From assembly GCA_022827045.1 (NCBI GenBank), contig JAJDTQ010000050.1, positions 1 through 49,548 of the forward strand: a stretch of 49,548 nucleotides of DNA. The letters run 5' to 3'. The number at the start of each line of letters is the position of its first letter. The first letter of the stretch is position 1. The DNA comes from Candidatus Binatia bacterium. GTDB lineage: Bacteria; Desulfobacterota_B; Binatia; UBA9968; JAJDTQ01. Position numbers and translations under genes: made by a program. Under the pieces are notes generated by a model. That model saw only the letters and a list, made by a program, of their open reading frames with translations, was not told the origin of the DNA and made no database searches. Of this stretch, positions 25,230-33,835 are shown piece after piece.

Positions 25230-26405
25230 CTAGGCCGGCGCCAGTTCCGGCTCCATGGGATAGGTGGAGAGGATCTCGGCGCCGCCGGCCGTCACCCGCA
25301 GCAGGTGCTCGAGCTTCACCGGGTGGTGGTTGATCTCCAGCGCGATGATCATGTTCTCCTTCAGAGTCAGGTTGTACTCCGGCGGATCGTAGCCCCTGAG
25401 CCAGGGGGCCTCGTAGATGCACATGCCGACGCCGTGAAAGCCGTCCAGGCCCGGGAGGCGTGAGGTCGAGTCCTTGCCGAAACGTTCGAACAGCGCGTCG
25501 CAAGGACCGGGCCGGACCAGCCCAATAGCTTCCTGAAGCGTGGCGTACCCTTCCGTGTAGCGGTCCTTGTCCGCCTGGGACGGGGTGCCGTGGCAGAACG
25601 TGCGGGCGAAGTCGCTGTAGTAGCCGCCGGGGCCGGCCACGGTGGCGTCGCAGATGACCAGGTCGCCCTCGGTCATGACGAGGTCCATGCCCATGGGCTC
25701 GCGGTGCGGCCGGATTGCCATCTGTGACGAGTCGAAGATCGAGATGAACTCGCTGCCGGCCTCGAAGCCTTGCTCCAGCAGGTATTCGAGCATCATCCGG
25801 CTCAGCCGCTCCTCCACCACCGGCGGCTTGCGGACGGCCTCGCGCACCAAGTCGTAGCCGCCTTCCTTGGCGCGGCTGGTCCAGCGGATAAGCTCCACCT
25901 CGTCCTGCGTCTTGACCACACGCGCCTCGCCCAGGGCCGGCAGGCCGTCCACCACCGCGAAACCGCCCTCCCGCAAGAGGTCCACCGCGCCAAGGCACAA
26001 GGCGTCGATGCCCACCCGTTCTCCGGAAACACCCAGCTCCTTCAACCCGTCGGCCGCCAGGTTCACGAAGTCCTGGGTGGCCACCGGCGGCCGCATGCCG
26101 AACATGAAAGCGCCGAAACCCCTGATCGCATCATCCTTCTTGTAGCCGGCGGCGCGCTCGCTGCCGAAGAAGCGCTCGTACACCAGCGGCGCGCCTTCGG
26201 CGGGCACGAGCGCGAAGCGCTGCACCCCGGCGGCGCGCAGGTTGAGCCACAGCACCGTGTTGGTTGCGTAGCGGATATTGAGCGGGTCGGTGAGCAGCAG
26301 CGCGCCCAGGCCGCGGTCGCGCATGATGCCCTGGAGACGGTTCAGACGGTCGGTGCGAAGACGATCGACGTCGACGCCGAACGGGGACAGGTCTACGTGG
26401 AACAT
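25230..26405 (-). CDS. M24-fold metallopeptidase/creatinase-like protein
   Basis: A 391-residue pita-bread protein with an N-terminal creatinase-like domain (LTDPLNIRYATNT near residue 40) and a C-terminal M24 domain. Metal-ligand positions are present: Asp in VICDATV, Asp in YYSDFARTF, His in FHGVGMCIYEAPW, Glu in ALEINHHP and Glu in KLEHLL. It starts eight bases after the nitrile hydratase alpha stop, with AGGGGG upstream, so it is the last gene of that operon. M24 proteins cleave Xaa-Pro bonds or act as creatinase- or DMSP-lyase-type enzymes. A role in processing the product or the hydratase is inference. Confidence 0.87.
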   Translation of the reverse strand: MFHVDLSPFGVDVDRLRTDRLNRLQGIMRDRGLGALLLTDPLNIRYATNTVLWLNLRAAGVQRFALVPAEGAPLVYERFFGSERAAGYKKDDAIRGFGAFMFGMRPPVATQDFVNLAADGLKELGVSGERVGIDALCLGAVDLLREGGFAVVDGLPALGEARVVKTQDEVELIRWTSRAKEGGYDLVREAVRKPPVVEERLSRMMLEYLLEQGFEAGSEFISIFDSSQMAIRPHREPMGMDLVMTEGDLVICDATVAGPGGYYSDFARTFCHGTPSQADKDRYTEGYATLQEAIGLVRPGPCDALFERFGKDSTSRLPGLDGFHGVGMCIYEAPWLRGYDPPEYNLTLKENMIIALEINHHPVKLEHLLRVTAGGAEILSTYPMEPELAPA

Positions 26406-26413
26406 GATGCCCC

Positions 26414-27046
26414 CTATTCCGGAACGGACGGCAACGCGTCCATCACCCCGATCATGCTGTCCCGCGTCACCAGCTTCTCCAACTCCTCGACGCCAAGGCC
26501 CTCGGTGCCCGCCGGACGCGTGGGGATCACCAGATAGCGCATGTCCGCGGTGCTGTCGTGGACCCGGACCTCCACCTCGTCAGGCACGTCCAGTCCGAAC
26601 TCCCGCATGACGCCCCTGGGATCGTTCACCGCGCGCTTGCGATAGTTGAAGCTCTTGTACCAGTCCGGCGGACGGCCGAGGATCGGACGCGGGTAGCACG
26701 AGCACAAGGTGCACACCACCATGTGCCGCACGCGATCCGTGTTCTCCAGGATCACGAACTCGTTCAAGGTGCTGGCGTCGATGCCCATCTCGGCGCACAC
26801 CTTCTTGGGGTCGGCCATAAGCCGCGCCTTGAACTCCGGGTCGGTCCAGGCCCGGGCCACCAGCCGCGCGCCGTTGGCCGGCGTCTTGGATTCGGTGAAC
26901 TTCTCCTGCTGCCGGATATCCGCCCCGGTCACCACGCCCTTCTCGATCAGGATGTCCCGGATGGCGTAAGCCCGCTTGGCCCAGTGGCTCAGCTCGTGCC
27001 TGGGGCCCGCTTCGTGCTCTTCTCCCGGACCGTGTTCGTGTGCCAT
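26414..27046 (-). CDS. Nitrile hydratase alpha / thiocyanate hydrolase gamma subunit
   Basis: The start at 27046 is fixed by GGGAGGAACG directly before the ATG and by a typical N-terminus; a longer frame to 27259 lies inside the neighbour. The 210-residue protein holds the metal-binding claw VCTLCSCYPRP with Cys112, Cys115 and Cys117. The Thr form (CTLCSC) is typical of cobalt enzymes, where two of the cysteines are oxidised. The region from ILGRPPDWYKSFNYRKRAV to the C-terminus matches the family. It is preceded by two genes for the separated halves of the beta subunit. Nitrile hydratase and thiocyanate hydrolase cannot be told apart from this subunit alone. Confidence 0.93.
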   Translation of the reverse strand: MAHEHGPGEEHEAGPRHELSHWAKRAYAIRDILIEKGVVTGADIRQQEKFTESKTPANGARLVARAWTDPEFKARLMADPKKVCAEMGIDASTLNEFVILENTDRVRHMVVCTLCSCYPRPILGRPPDWYKSFNYRKRAVNDPRGVMREFGLDVPDEVEVRVHDSTADMRYLVIPTRPAGTEGLGVEELEKLVTRDSMIGVMDALPSVPE

Positions 27047-27063
27047 CGTTCCTCCCGTCAGAC

Positions 27064-27375
27064 TCATGCACCGGCGGCGGGCTCGAGCCAGTGCTCGAAG
27101 ATATCCACGAAAACCTTGTCGTCGCGGCCGGCGTCGTAGCCGTCCCACACGTCCTTCTGATGGAAGCCCACCAGGTAGAGCCGTATTCGCGGCAGACCGT
27201 CGCCCCCGTGCCCGAGGGACTCCGGGTTGCGGAACTCGCCGTAGCACCGCTCCACCCACCCGGTCTTCCCCTTGATGTAGAACGGCGTGCGTACGTGACC
27301 GGGTTGGAAGTGGGCCTTCACCCGGACCGCCTCGCCGTCCCTGAATCCTCCGTCACGGCTCACGGTTCGCCCCAT
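27064..27375 (-). CDS. Nitrile hydratase beta, C-terminal half (thiocyanate hydrolase alpha-like)
   Basis: This 103-residue protein corresponds to the SH3-like C-terminal half of nitrile hydratase beta: GEAVRVKAHFQPGHVRTPFY, IKGKTGWVERCYGEFRNPES, then VGFHQKDVWDG. Normally this is fused to the N-terminal half. Here the genes overlap by 16 bases, this ATG lying in another frame within the end of the previous gene. The same split and order (N half, C half, alpha) is that of thiocyanate hydrolase scnB-scnA-scnC. The protein is complete, and the downstream alpha gene follows after 17 bases. Confidence 0.9.
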   Translation of the reverse strand: MGRTVSRDGGFRDGEAVRVKAHFQPGHVRTPFYIKGKTGWVERCYGEFRNPESLGHGGDGLPRIRLYLVGFHQKDVWDGYDAGRDDKVFVDIFEHWLEPAAGA

Positions 27376-27668
27376 CGCTCTTCGAGCTCTTTCACCTTCC
27401 GGTCGATTTCCTCCCGGGTCATAACGCCCTTCTCCACCAATACCGTCTCCAGGCTGGCGATCCAGCGTTCATAGTAGCTCATGGAGAGGTACCCCTCCGA
27501 TTCCATATCCTCTCGCGCGCGCCGGGTCTCGTCCGTGGTCTTGAGCCCTTTCACCCCGGCCACCTGGTTGAGCGCGTCGGCGAGGAGCTCCCAGTCGTCC
27601 AGTTGGTGCTGCGAGCGGTCGATGGGTCCCGCCTCGGGGTCCCCGCCCATGTCATGGGTTCTGCGCAT
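27360..27668 (-). CDS. Nitrile hydratase beta, N-terminal half (thiocyanate hydrolase beta-like)
   Basis: The start at 27668 is preferred because GGAGGACGCC lies before the ATG. The 102-residue product begins MRRTHDMGGDPEAGPI, as nitrile hydratase beta does (THDMGG). It contains DWELLADAL, LTxxE-type charged helices and the hallmark SYYERWIASLETVLVEKGVMT near residue 70. It stops after a coiled EEIDRKVKELEERW tail instead of continuing into the C half, which is a separate gene overlapping by 16 bases. It is the first gene of the operon. A frameshift artefact is unlikely because each half has its own start site and the overlap is conserved in split relatives. Confidence 0.88.
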   Translation of the reverse strand: MRRTHDMGGDPEAGPIDRSQHQLDDWELLADALNQVAGVKGLKTTDETRRAREDMESEGYLSMSYYERWIASLETVLVEKGVMTREEIDRKVKELEERWGEP

Positions 27669-27780
27669 GGCGTCCTCCGTGGGATTCAGCAATACGGAAA
27701 CGGGGTGGGGGTGTCAAGAACACCCGCTCACGCATGCGGTGCCGGAAGCTGGCACGGAACTTCATTCCCGCGCTCTCTCC

Positions 27781-27808
27781 GTCATTCCCGCGAAAGCGGG
27801 AATCCAGC
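27781..27808. repeat. Dispersed ATTCCCGCGAAAGCGGGAAT palindrome
   Basis: CATTCCCGCGAAAGCGGGAATCC, a short hairpin unit widespread in proteobacterial genomes, between the divergent hydratase operon and cobU. A truncated half lies just before it. Confidence 0.7.
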
Positions 27809-27858
27809 GGATGGCGTATTTCTCTTTGTCCGTCCCGCATTGTAGGATGCGACTCCAC

Positions 27859-28386
27859 ATGCCGAGCTCCGACGTAACCCTGGTCCTGGGCGGCGCACGG
27901 GCGGGCAAGAGCGCCTTCGCCGAAGGGCTGGCGCAAGCCTGCGAACGGCGCGTCTACGTGGCCACCGCGGTCATTACCGACGACGAGATGGCCGAGCGCA
28001 TCGCCTCGCATCGAGCCCGGCGTGGTGCCGACTGGCGCACCGTCGAGGAGCCCGTGGAACTGGCCGCGGCGGTGCGGCGGGAGAGCGCTGCCGGCACCTG
28101 TCTCCTGGTGGACTGCCTCACGGTCTGGCTCGGTAATCTCATGCACCACGGCCGTGACGTGGACGCCGCTTGCGAAGCGCTGCTCACCTCGCTTGCAGCG
28201 GCGGCCGGACCGGTGGTGCTGGTGGCCAATGAAGTCGGGCTCGGAATCGTCCCGGACAACGCAATGGCGCGAGCCTTCCGGGACCACGCGGGACGGCTCA
28301 ACCAGACCGTGGCCCGGCTCGCCGGACGGGTCTACTTCATGTCGGCCGGGATCCCCCTGACCCTCAAGGGTCAGCCGCCGGACTGA
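27859..28386 (+). CDS. cobU: Adenosylcobinamide kinase/adenosylcobinamide-phosphate guanylyltransferase
   Basis: The start at 27859 is preferred, with AGGATG nine bases upstream. The 175-residue enzyme phosphorylates adenosylcobinamide and then attaches GMP, preparing it for nucleotide-loop assembly. The P-loop GGARAGKS occupies residues 11-18, followed by [29 protein letters not shown] and [13 protein letters not shown] are the other family signatures. Its stop overlaps the cobQ start (TGATG), so the two are one translational unit. Only 190 bases separate it from the divergent hydratase operon. Confidence 0.95.
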   Translation: MPSSDVTLVLGGARAGKSAFAEGLAQACERRVYVATAVITDDEMAERIASHRARRGADWRTVEEPVELAAAVRRESAAGTCLLVDCLTVWLGNLMHHGRDVDAACEALLTSLAAAAGPVVLVANEVGLGIVPDNAMARAFRDHAGRLNQTVARLAGRVYFMSAGIPLTLKGQPPD

Positions 28387-29867
28387 TGCCGGCCCGCGCC
28401 CTCATGTTCCAGGGAACGGCCTCGGACGCCGGCAAGTCGCTGGTGACCGCCGGGCTCTGCCGCCTGCTGGCGCGGCGCGGCCACGCCGTACGGCCGTTCA
28501 AGCCCCAGAACATGTCCAACAACGCCGCGGTAACGCCCGACGGCGGCGAAATCGGACGCGCCCAGGCGCTGCAGGCCAAGGCCTGCGGGGTCCCGCCCTC
28601 GGTGGACATGAACCCGGTGCTGCTCAAGCCGCAGTCCGACGTGGGCGCCCAGGTGGTGGTCCGCGGCAAGGTGCGCGGCAACCACGACGCGCGAAACTTC
28701 CAGGAAGTGAAGCAGGGGCTGATGCCCGTGGTCCTGGAGAGCTTCAATCGGCTCAGGTCCGCGGCGGACTTTGTCCTGGTGGAAGGCGCGGGCAGCGCCG
28801 CCGAGGTCAACCTGCGTACCCACGACATCGCCAACATGGGCTTCGCCGCCGCCGCGCAAGTACCGGTGGTGCTGGTGGCGGATATCGACCGGGGCGGCGT
28901 CATCGCCAACCTTGTGGGCACCTGGGAGCTGCTGCCGGACGACGAGCGCACGCTGCTGCGAGGGTACCTGGTCAACCGGTTCCGCGGTGACGTGAGCCTG
29001 TTCGCCGACGGGCTCGGCGTCATCACCGCGCGCACCGGCCTGCCATCCTTCGGCGTCATCCCCCATCTCCCCGCCGCGCTGCGCCTGCCGCAGGAGGACG
29101 CCTTTTCCCTCGACAACCGCCCGCCGGCGGCCGGCGGCGGAGCCTTCCGCATCGCCGTTCCACGGCTGCCGCACATCGCCAACTTCGACGACTTCGATCC
29201 GTTAAGCATAGAGCCGGCGGTCGAGCTGGACATGGTGGCGCCCGGCCGCCCGCTCCCGGGCGATGCCGACCTGGTCATCCTGCCGGGCTCCAAGGCCACC
29301 CTTTCCGATCTGCTGGCCTTCAGGCGCGAGGGATGGGATATCGACCTTGTCGCCCACCGCCGCCGGGGCGGGGCGGTGCTGGGCATCTGCGCCGGATACC
29401 AGATGCTCGGACGAAAGGTGGCGGACCCGAAAGGCATCGAAGGGCTGGCCGGCGAGGAACCAGGGCTGGGCCTACTGGGCCACGAGACCGTGATTACCGG
29501 CGCCAAGACGCTCAGACAGGTCACGGGAGTCGGCGCGACCGTGGACGCGGCCTTCGCCGGCTACGAGATGCATGTCGGCCAGAGCACCGGCGGCGACGCG
29601 TCGCGGCCTTTCCTCGTGCCCGAGGGCGAGGGACACGATCCCGGGACCGTGTCCGCGGACGGGAGGGTCATGGGCTGCTACGTCCACGGGCTCCTGGCAG
29701 GCGACGCCTTCCGCCACGAGTTCCTCCGTTCCATGGGTGTTAACGGTGCATTCGGTCCGGCCTACGAAGCCGTCGTGGAAGAAGCTCTGGACGCTGTGGC
29801 CGACGCCTTCGAAGAGGCCCTCGACATCGACCGGCTGCTGGCGGCGGCCAACGAAGGAGTCGCCTGA
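28386..29867 (+). CDS. cobQ: Cobyric acid synthase
   Basis: A 493-residue amidotransferase that amidates four side chains of adenosylcobyrinic acid a,c-diamide using glutamine and ATP. The N-terminal synthetase domain starts [13 protein letters not shown] (P-loop) and has [20 protein letters not shown]. The glutaminase domain has [12 protein letters not shown] with nucleophile Cys335, and CYVHGL with His434. The length is normal. It is coupled to cobU by TGATG. No riboswitch is seen in front of cobU-cobQ. Confidence 0.96.
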   Translation: MPARALMFQGTASDAGKSLVTAGLCRLLARRGHAVRPFKPQNMSNNAAVTPDGGEIGRAQALQAKACGVPPSVDMNPVLLKPQSDVGAQVVVRGKVRGNHDARNFQEVKQGLMPVVLESFNRLRSAADFVLVEGAGSAAEVNLRTHDIANMGFAAAAQVPVVLVADIDRGGVIANLVGTWELLPDDERTLLRGYLVNRFRGDVSLFADGLGVITARTGLPSFGVIPHLPAALRLPQEDAFSLDNRPPAAGGGAFRIAVPRLPHIANFDDFDPLSIEPAVELDMVAPGRPLPGDADLVILPGSKATLSDLLAFRREGWDIDLVAHRRRGGAVLGICAGYQMLGRKVADPKGIEGLAGEEPGLGLLGHETVITGAKTLRQVTGVGATVDAAFAGYEMHVGQSTGGDASRPFLVPEGEGHDPGTVSADGRVMGCYVHGLLAGDAFRHEFLRSMGVNGAFGPAYEAVVEEALDAVADAFEEALDIDRLLAAANEGVA

Positions 29868-29989
29868 TCTCCCCAAGTCTGGGGACGCGAATCTGACGCC
29901 GGCACATTACAATCGGTTAGGTTGCCAGGGTGTGTTCCAACGGTTGGATCCGCCTTGAGGAAAGTCTTTCAACGATATCGGGAGGGGCA

Positions 29990-30862
29990 ATGAAGCAGTA
30001 TCCAGTGTTCATTGGTTTGATAATCTTGGCTGCGACCGCCCCGGCGTCCGCCGATTTTGGAGTCCGCGAGGAAAAGCAGTCGGTGACCGTGCAAATCGAC
30101 TGGCAGAGTTACGAGCTCCAGGGTCGGCTCTTTCGACCGGAAGTCGAAGGGCGGCGACCCCTGGTGGTTCTGGCGCACGGAACGTGCGGGAAACGTTGCC
30201 GTCGGCGAGGGGACGGCTACATGCACCCCTTGGCTCGATTGTTCGCGCGGTCCGGCTACGTGGCGTACGCATTCAACCGCCTGGGCTATGGCGGATCCGA
30301 GGGTTACCTAGGGGAACGGGACAGGCATCACGAGAGCAACAGCGGCTGCAACACGCAAGACTATGAGATGGCAGGCCGCTTGGTTGCACAACAAATCCGA
30401 CCCGTAATAGCAGAACTCGTCAAGGCGCCCTTCGTGGACCCTGGCCGTGTGGTGGTGTATGGGCACTCCGGGGGCGGCCTGGGCGCGATTGCCCTTACCA
30501 AAAAGGGAGCGCCCGGGCTACGTGGGGTGATAAGCGGTGCTGGCGCTCGCGGCGGTACTTGCGCGAAAGGAGAGTATTTGGGCGGGCACTTCTATAACGA
30601 AAACATGACGGCGGCCTATCAGGTCTTCGCCCGGGGCTCTGCAACGCCGGTGTTGATGCTGTTCGCCGAGAATGACCCGCGCACTGCCAGGGCCGAATCT
30701 TGGCGCAACGCCTATGCCGCTGCGGGGGGCTCGGTGGAACTCGTGGTCATCCCGCCTCAACCGCGCTCCGGACACAACATAAAGCGTTGGGATCCGGCCG
30801 ACTGGGTTCCGCCCGCCAGCCGGTTTCTAGAGGGCCTTGGCTTGCCGGCACTGGAAAACTAG
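29990..30862 (+). CDS. Secreted alpha/beta hydrolase (dienelactone hydrolase-like)
   Basis: GGGAGGGGCA precedes ATG 29990. A signal peptide (MKQYPVFIGLIILAATAPASA) puts the 290-residue product in the periplasm or outside. LVVLAHGTCGKRC near residue 60 gives the oxyanion segment. VVVYGHSGGGLG has Ser160, AENDPRTA an Asp and SGHNIKRW the His. Several Cys near residues 66-70, 120 and 200 suggest disulfides. Its base composition is lower in GC than the cobalamin genes on either side, and it has no link to their pathway, so it may be a later insertion. The substrate is unknown. Confidence 0.82.
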   Translation: MKQYPVFIGLIILAATAPASADFGVREEKQSVTVQIDWQSYELQGRLFRPEVEGRRPLVVLAHGTCGKRCRRRGDGYMHPLARLFARSGYVAYAFNRLGYGGSEGYLGERDRHHESNSGCNTQDYEMAGRLVAQQIRPVIAELVKAPFVDPGRVVVYGHSGGGLGAIALTKKGAPGLRGVISGAGARGGTCAKGEYLGGHFYNENMTAAYQVFARGSATPVLMLFAENDPRTARAESWRNAYAAAGGSVELVVIPPQPRSGHNIKRWDPADWVPPASRFLEGLGLPALEN

Positions 30863-31090
30863 GCCTGGTGTCTTGAACCCTCTCGGTCTGAACCGCTGAT
30901 ACCCTCATCCGTAAACCGTGTCGACGAAGGGTGGGGTTGTGATTTCCGGCGCGTCTATGGTCACGCCGTGTTGTCTTGGGGTTGATTGTTCCTTGTATGA
31001 AACATCCCGTTCTACAGGAACAGGGTATTCTGAGTGTTTTCAGAGGGTTACAGAAGCTAGACTGTAGGACGGGCGCGAGACGACCAAGTT
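30863..31090. other. Intergenic stretch between convergent hydrolase and cbiB genes
   Basis: 228 bases of lower GC content with no gene. The last part, AAGTTTCAAACCCGCTCG, is a fragment of the TTTCAAA repeat family. Confidence 0.5.
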
Positions 31091-32119
31091 TCAAACCCGC
31101 TCGTACCACGGCATCGGCGCCCCAGCCATAAACAACAACGCGGCGAACAGTGCTCCCAGCAGCACGGCCAGGAGCAGGCAGGCGACGACATAGACGCGGA
31201 GAGCGCGCCGGATGTCGGCCGGGGTCGCCTCCGCGGCGCCGTCGCCCAGCCACGGGTCGGCGGTCGCGACGCCCCGATATCGGCGCGGTCCGGCCAGACG
31301 CAAGCCCAACACGCCGGCCATGGCGCCCTCCGGATAGCCGGCGTTGACCGAGCGATGGGTGCCGCCATCCCGCCACATGATCCTCAGGCCGTGCATCGCG
31401 CTACCGACCTTCGATGGGGCGCCGGCAACGGCCAACAGGAATCCGGCGACGCGCGCCGGCACCCAGTTAGCGACATCGTCCAGCCGCGCCGCCGTCCATC
31501 CGAAGTCGCGGTAGCGGTGGTCGCGGTGGCCGATCATGCTGTCGGCGGTGTTGAGCGCCTTGTAGGCCGTGATGCCCGGCAGGCCGAGGAGCAGACCCCA
31601 CAGGACCGGCGCCACCACGCCGTCGCTGAGGTTCTCGGCCAGCGATTCGACCGCGCCCCGGGCTACGCCGTGGGCATCCAGGGATTCGGGGTCGCGTCCG
31701 ACGATGTGGGCGACGGCGCTCCGGCCGGCATCGACGCCGCCGCGCTCCAGAGCCCGGGCGACATCGGCGACATGGCGGTACAGGCTGTTCTGGGCGATCA
31801 GCACCGAGCCCAGCAAAGCCTCCACCCAGAATCCGACCCGCCATCCGCTCAGGCCGGCACTGATCAGCGCCGCCAGCACACCGAACGAGGCGACCACGGC
31901 CACCGTGGAGATGGCTCCCGCGACTCGGCGGCCCGCGCGGCCGAAGGCGGGGCGATTCAATCGGCCGTCGCAGAAGGCCAGCATCCGGCCCATGACCACC
32001 GTGGGATGCGGAACGATCCGGTATAGCCAGCGTGGATCGCCGATGAAGGCGTCGAACACCATCGCCACGAGCAACAGAGATGCGGTGTCGGAGAAGTTCA
32101 CATCGGTCCGTCGGCGCAA
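31091..32119 (-). CDS. cbiB: Adenosylcobinamide-phosphate synthase (CbiB/CobD)
   Basis: A 342-residue membrane protein that attaches aminopropanol phosphate to adenosylcobyric acid. Family landmarks are FDAFIGDPRWLYRIVPHP near residue 25, GAVESLAENLSDGVVAPVLW near 155, ALNTADSMIGHRDHRYRDFG and WTAARLDDVANWVPAR near 215. Hydrophobic segments cover the N-terminal, central and C-terminal parts. It lies 23 bases downstream of the cobD-type aminotransferase gene, which makes its substrate. Confidence 0.95.
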   Translation of the reverse strand: MRRRTDVNFSDTASLLLVAMVFDAFIGDPRWLYRIVPHPTVVMGRMLAFCDGRLNRPAFGRAGRRVAGAISTVAVVASFGVLAALISAGLSGWRVGFWVEALLGSVLIAQNSLYRHVADVARALERGGVDAGRSAVAHIVGRDPESLDAHGVARGAVESLAENLSDGVVAPVLWGLLLGLPGITAYKALNTADSMIGHRDHRYRDFGWTAARLDDVANWVPARVAGFLLAVAGAPSKVGSAMHGLRIMWRDGGTHRSVNAGYPEGAMAGVLGLRLAGPRRYRGVATADPWLGDGAAEATPADIRRALRVYVVACLLLAVLLGALFAALLFMAGAPMPWYERV

Positions 32120-32142
32120 GACGCCCGTCTAGTGTCCCGGAC

Positions 32143-33150
32143 TCACCAAGCCCCCTTCAACTCCGCCGAAAGCCGTTGCAGAGCATCCGCCGACGGGGGC
32201 AGACCTATCCTGAGCCACCTTGGATGACGGTCGAAGGACCGGACCAGGATCCCGGTCCGGCCGAGGCGGTGACAGAGATCACGGGCTCCGGCCGTTTCCA
32301 CCAACCGGAACAGATCGGTGCCGCCGACGGGGGTCAAGCCGGCTCCCGAGAGAACTCGGTCAAGCTGGAGCCGCATCTCCTCCAGCCGGACGCGGGTGCG
32401 GACGATCCAGTCCGTGTCGGCCAGCGCCCGACTGCCGATCTCCAGGGCGGGCCCGGAGACGGCCCAGGGGCCCAGACGCCGCGCGATGCCGTCCACCAGC
32501 GTCGGCGGGCCGGCGACGAAGCCCAGCCGCAAGCCGGGGAGGCCGAAGAACTTGCCGAAAGAGCGCACGATCAGAGTATTGGGAAGGCCCGGAGCCGATG
32601 CCAGGCTGACATCGGGCGCGACGTCCGCAAACGTTTCGTCAACGACGAGCCAGCCGCCGCGTGGCGCCAGTTCCTCGGCGACCCGCGCCAGCGTCTCCCG
32701 GTCCGTGGTGCGGCCGTCGGGATTATTGGGGTTGACCACCACGACCACGTCGGCGTCGCGGCATTGCCCGAGCGAGCCGACCTCGTCCACGACGTGCCCC
32801 AGGCGGCGCCATGTCACGGCATGTTCCTCGTAGGTGGGCGCCACGACAGCCACCCGGCACCGGGTCCTCATGGTTGGCAGCAACTGGAACAGGGCCTGAC
32901 TTCCCGGAGCCGCGACTAGACCGCTGGCGGGCGCGATGCCGTAGGCCTCCCGCGCCGCCGCCAGCAGCGCCTCCATCGCGTCGTCCTGCGGCAGGCGGGT
33001 GAGGGTTTCGGGGCCGATGGCGCCGTACGGATAGGGCCAGGGGTTGACGCCGGTGGAGAGATCGAGCCATCCGCAAGGCGGCGAGCCGAATGTCCGCCGG
33101 GCAGCCGCAAGATCGCCGCCGTGCCGCGGGTGGACGGAGCTCAATCCCAC
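32143..33150 (-). CDS. cobD: Threonine-phosphate decarboxylase (PLP aminotransferase fold)
   Basis: Makes (R)-1-amino-2-propanol phosphate from threonine phosphate for the nucleotide loop. The core is a class-I/II aminotransferase: PPCGWLDLSTGVNPWPYP, VVVVNPNNPDGRTTDRE, then the PLP-Lys segment IVRSFGKFFGLPGLRLGFV. The start is set at GTG 33150, overlapping the stop of the phosphatase gene by ten bases; an in-frame TTG two codons later is also possible. A longer frame to 33243 would be read through that gene. The symbol follows Salmonella; the alpha-proteobacterial name is CobC. Confidence 0.9.
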   Translation of the reverse strand: MGLSSVHPRHGGDLAAARRTFGSPPCGWLDLSTGVNPWPYPYGAIGPETLTRLPQDDAMEALLAAAREAYGIAPASGLVAAPGSQALFQLLPTMRTRCRVAVVAPTYEEHAVTWRRLGHVVDEVGSLGQCRDADVVVVVNPNNPDGRTTDRETLARVAEELAPRGGWLVVDETFADVAPDVSLASAPGLPNTLIVRSFGKFFGLPGLRLGFVAGPPTLVDGIARRLGPWAVSGPALEIGSRALADTDWIVRTRVRLEEMRLQLDRVLSGAGLTPVGGTDLFRLVETAGARDLCHRLGRTGILVRSFDRHPRWLRIGLPPSADALQRLSAELKGAW

Positions 33151-33713
33151 GACTTCACCTCGCGCGGAACCGAGGGTGAGCGTTCCGGCCCGGCTGGAAA
33201 CTCTATGTGCACCGCATCGCCGAAACCCGCCGATGTCGTCCATGGGTCCGCGCAGCCCGCCGCGGCTCGCGCTGCCTTGATGATACCCGCGTGGGTCACC
33301 ACCGCATGAGACACGCCGCTGCGGAGGTAGTCGGCCAGCGCGGAACCGACCCGCTCCGATACCATCGCCACGCTCTCACCGCCGTGGGGCCGGGCGTGAA
33401 AGAAGTCCGCCGCCCACGCGTCCAGTTCCGTCCGGTCGATGTCCTTCCAGGGCGCGCACTCCCAACGACCGAAGTTCATCTCCCGGATCCTGCCGTCCAC
33501 CACCGGAACGAGTCCGCGCGCCGCGCCGATCCGTTCCGCGAGCCTCATACAGCGGCGCAACGGGCTGGTCACAAGCCGCTCCACCGCAGGCAGCGCCGCG
33601 ACCACGCGCGCGGCCTCCTCTTCGAACGTCGCGGACACGTCCAGATCCGTGACGCCATGGCACACGTTGTCGGCGGCCTCGGGCCGCGTATGGCGAATCA
33701 AAATAAACCGCAT
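33141..33713 (-). CDS. cobC: Alpha-ribazole phosphatase (histidine phosphatase family)
   Basis: A 190-residue branch-1 histidine phosphatase that removes the 5' phosphate from alpha-ribazole phosphate. The catalytic motif FILIRHTRPEA is at the N-terminus, followed by VTSPLRRCMRLAE, INMNFG-type REMNFGRWE, HGGESVAMV and AVVTHAGIIKA. It sits between cobS and the cobD-type gene on the same strand and overlaps the latter. A phosphoglycerate mutase relative is excluded by context. Confidence 0.92.
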   Translation of the reverse strand: MRFILIRHTRPEAADNVCHGVTDLDVSATFEEEAARVVAALPAVERLVTSPLRRCMRLAERIGAARGLVPVVDGRIREMNFGRWECAPWKDIDRTELDAWAADFFHARPHGGESVAMVSERVGSALADYLRSGVSHAVVTHAGIIKAARAAAGCADPWTTSAGFGDAVHIEFPAGPERSPSVPREVKSWD

Positions 33714-33756
33714 GGTGGCGGGCGCCCTCTTCGGACTTGCCGCCGGGCGACGACGC

Positions 33757-33787
33757 CGTGTAGGGCGGTTTCAAACCCGCCCGTGTC
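33757..33787. repeat. Interspersed palindromic repeat, TTTCAAA family
   Basis: GTGTAGGGCGGTTTCAAACC then CGCCCGTGTCC, between the cobS and cobC genes. Confidence 0.6.
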
Positions 33788-33835
33788 CGCGCCCAAACAA
33801 CGCGGGCGGGGAGAGGGATTCGGGCGACGCGGCCA

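Noticed and set aside
27064..27668. Single nitrile hydratase beta gene broken by a frameshift
   Set aside because: Each half has its own start, the first has a good ribosome site, and the order and overlap match natural split homologs.
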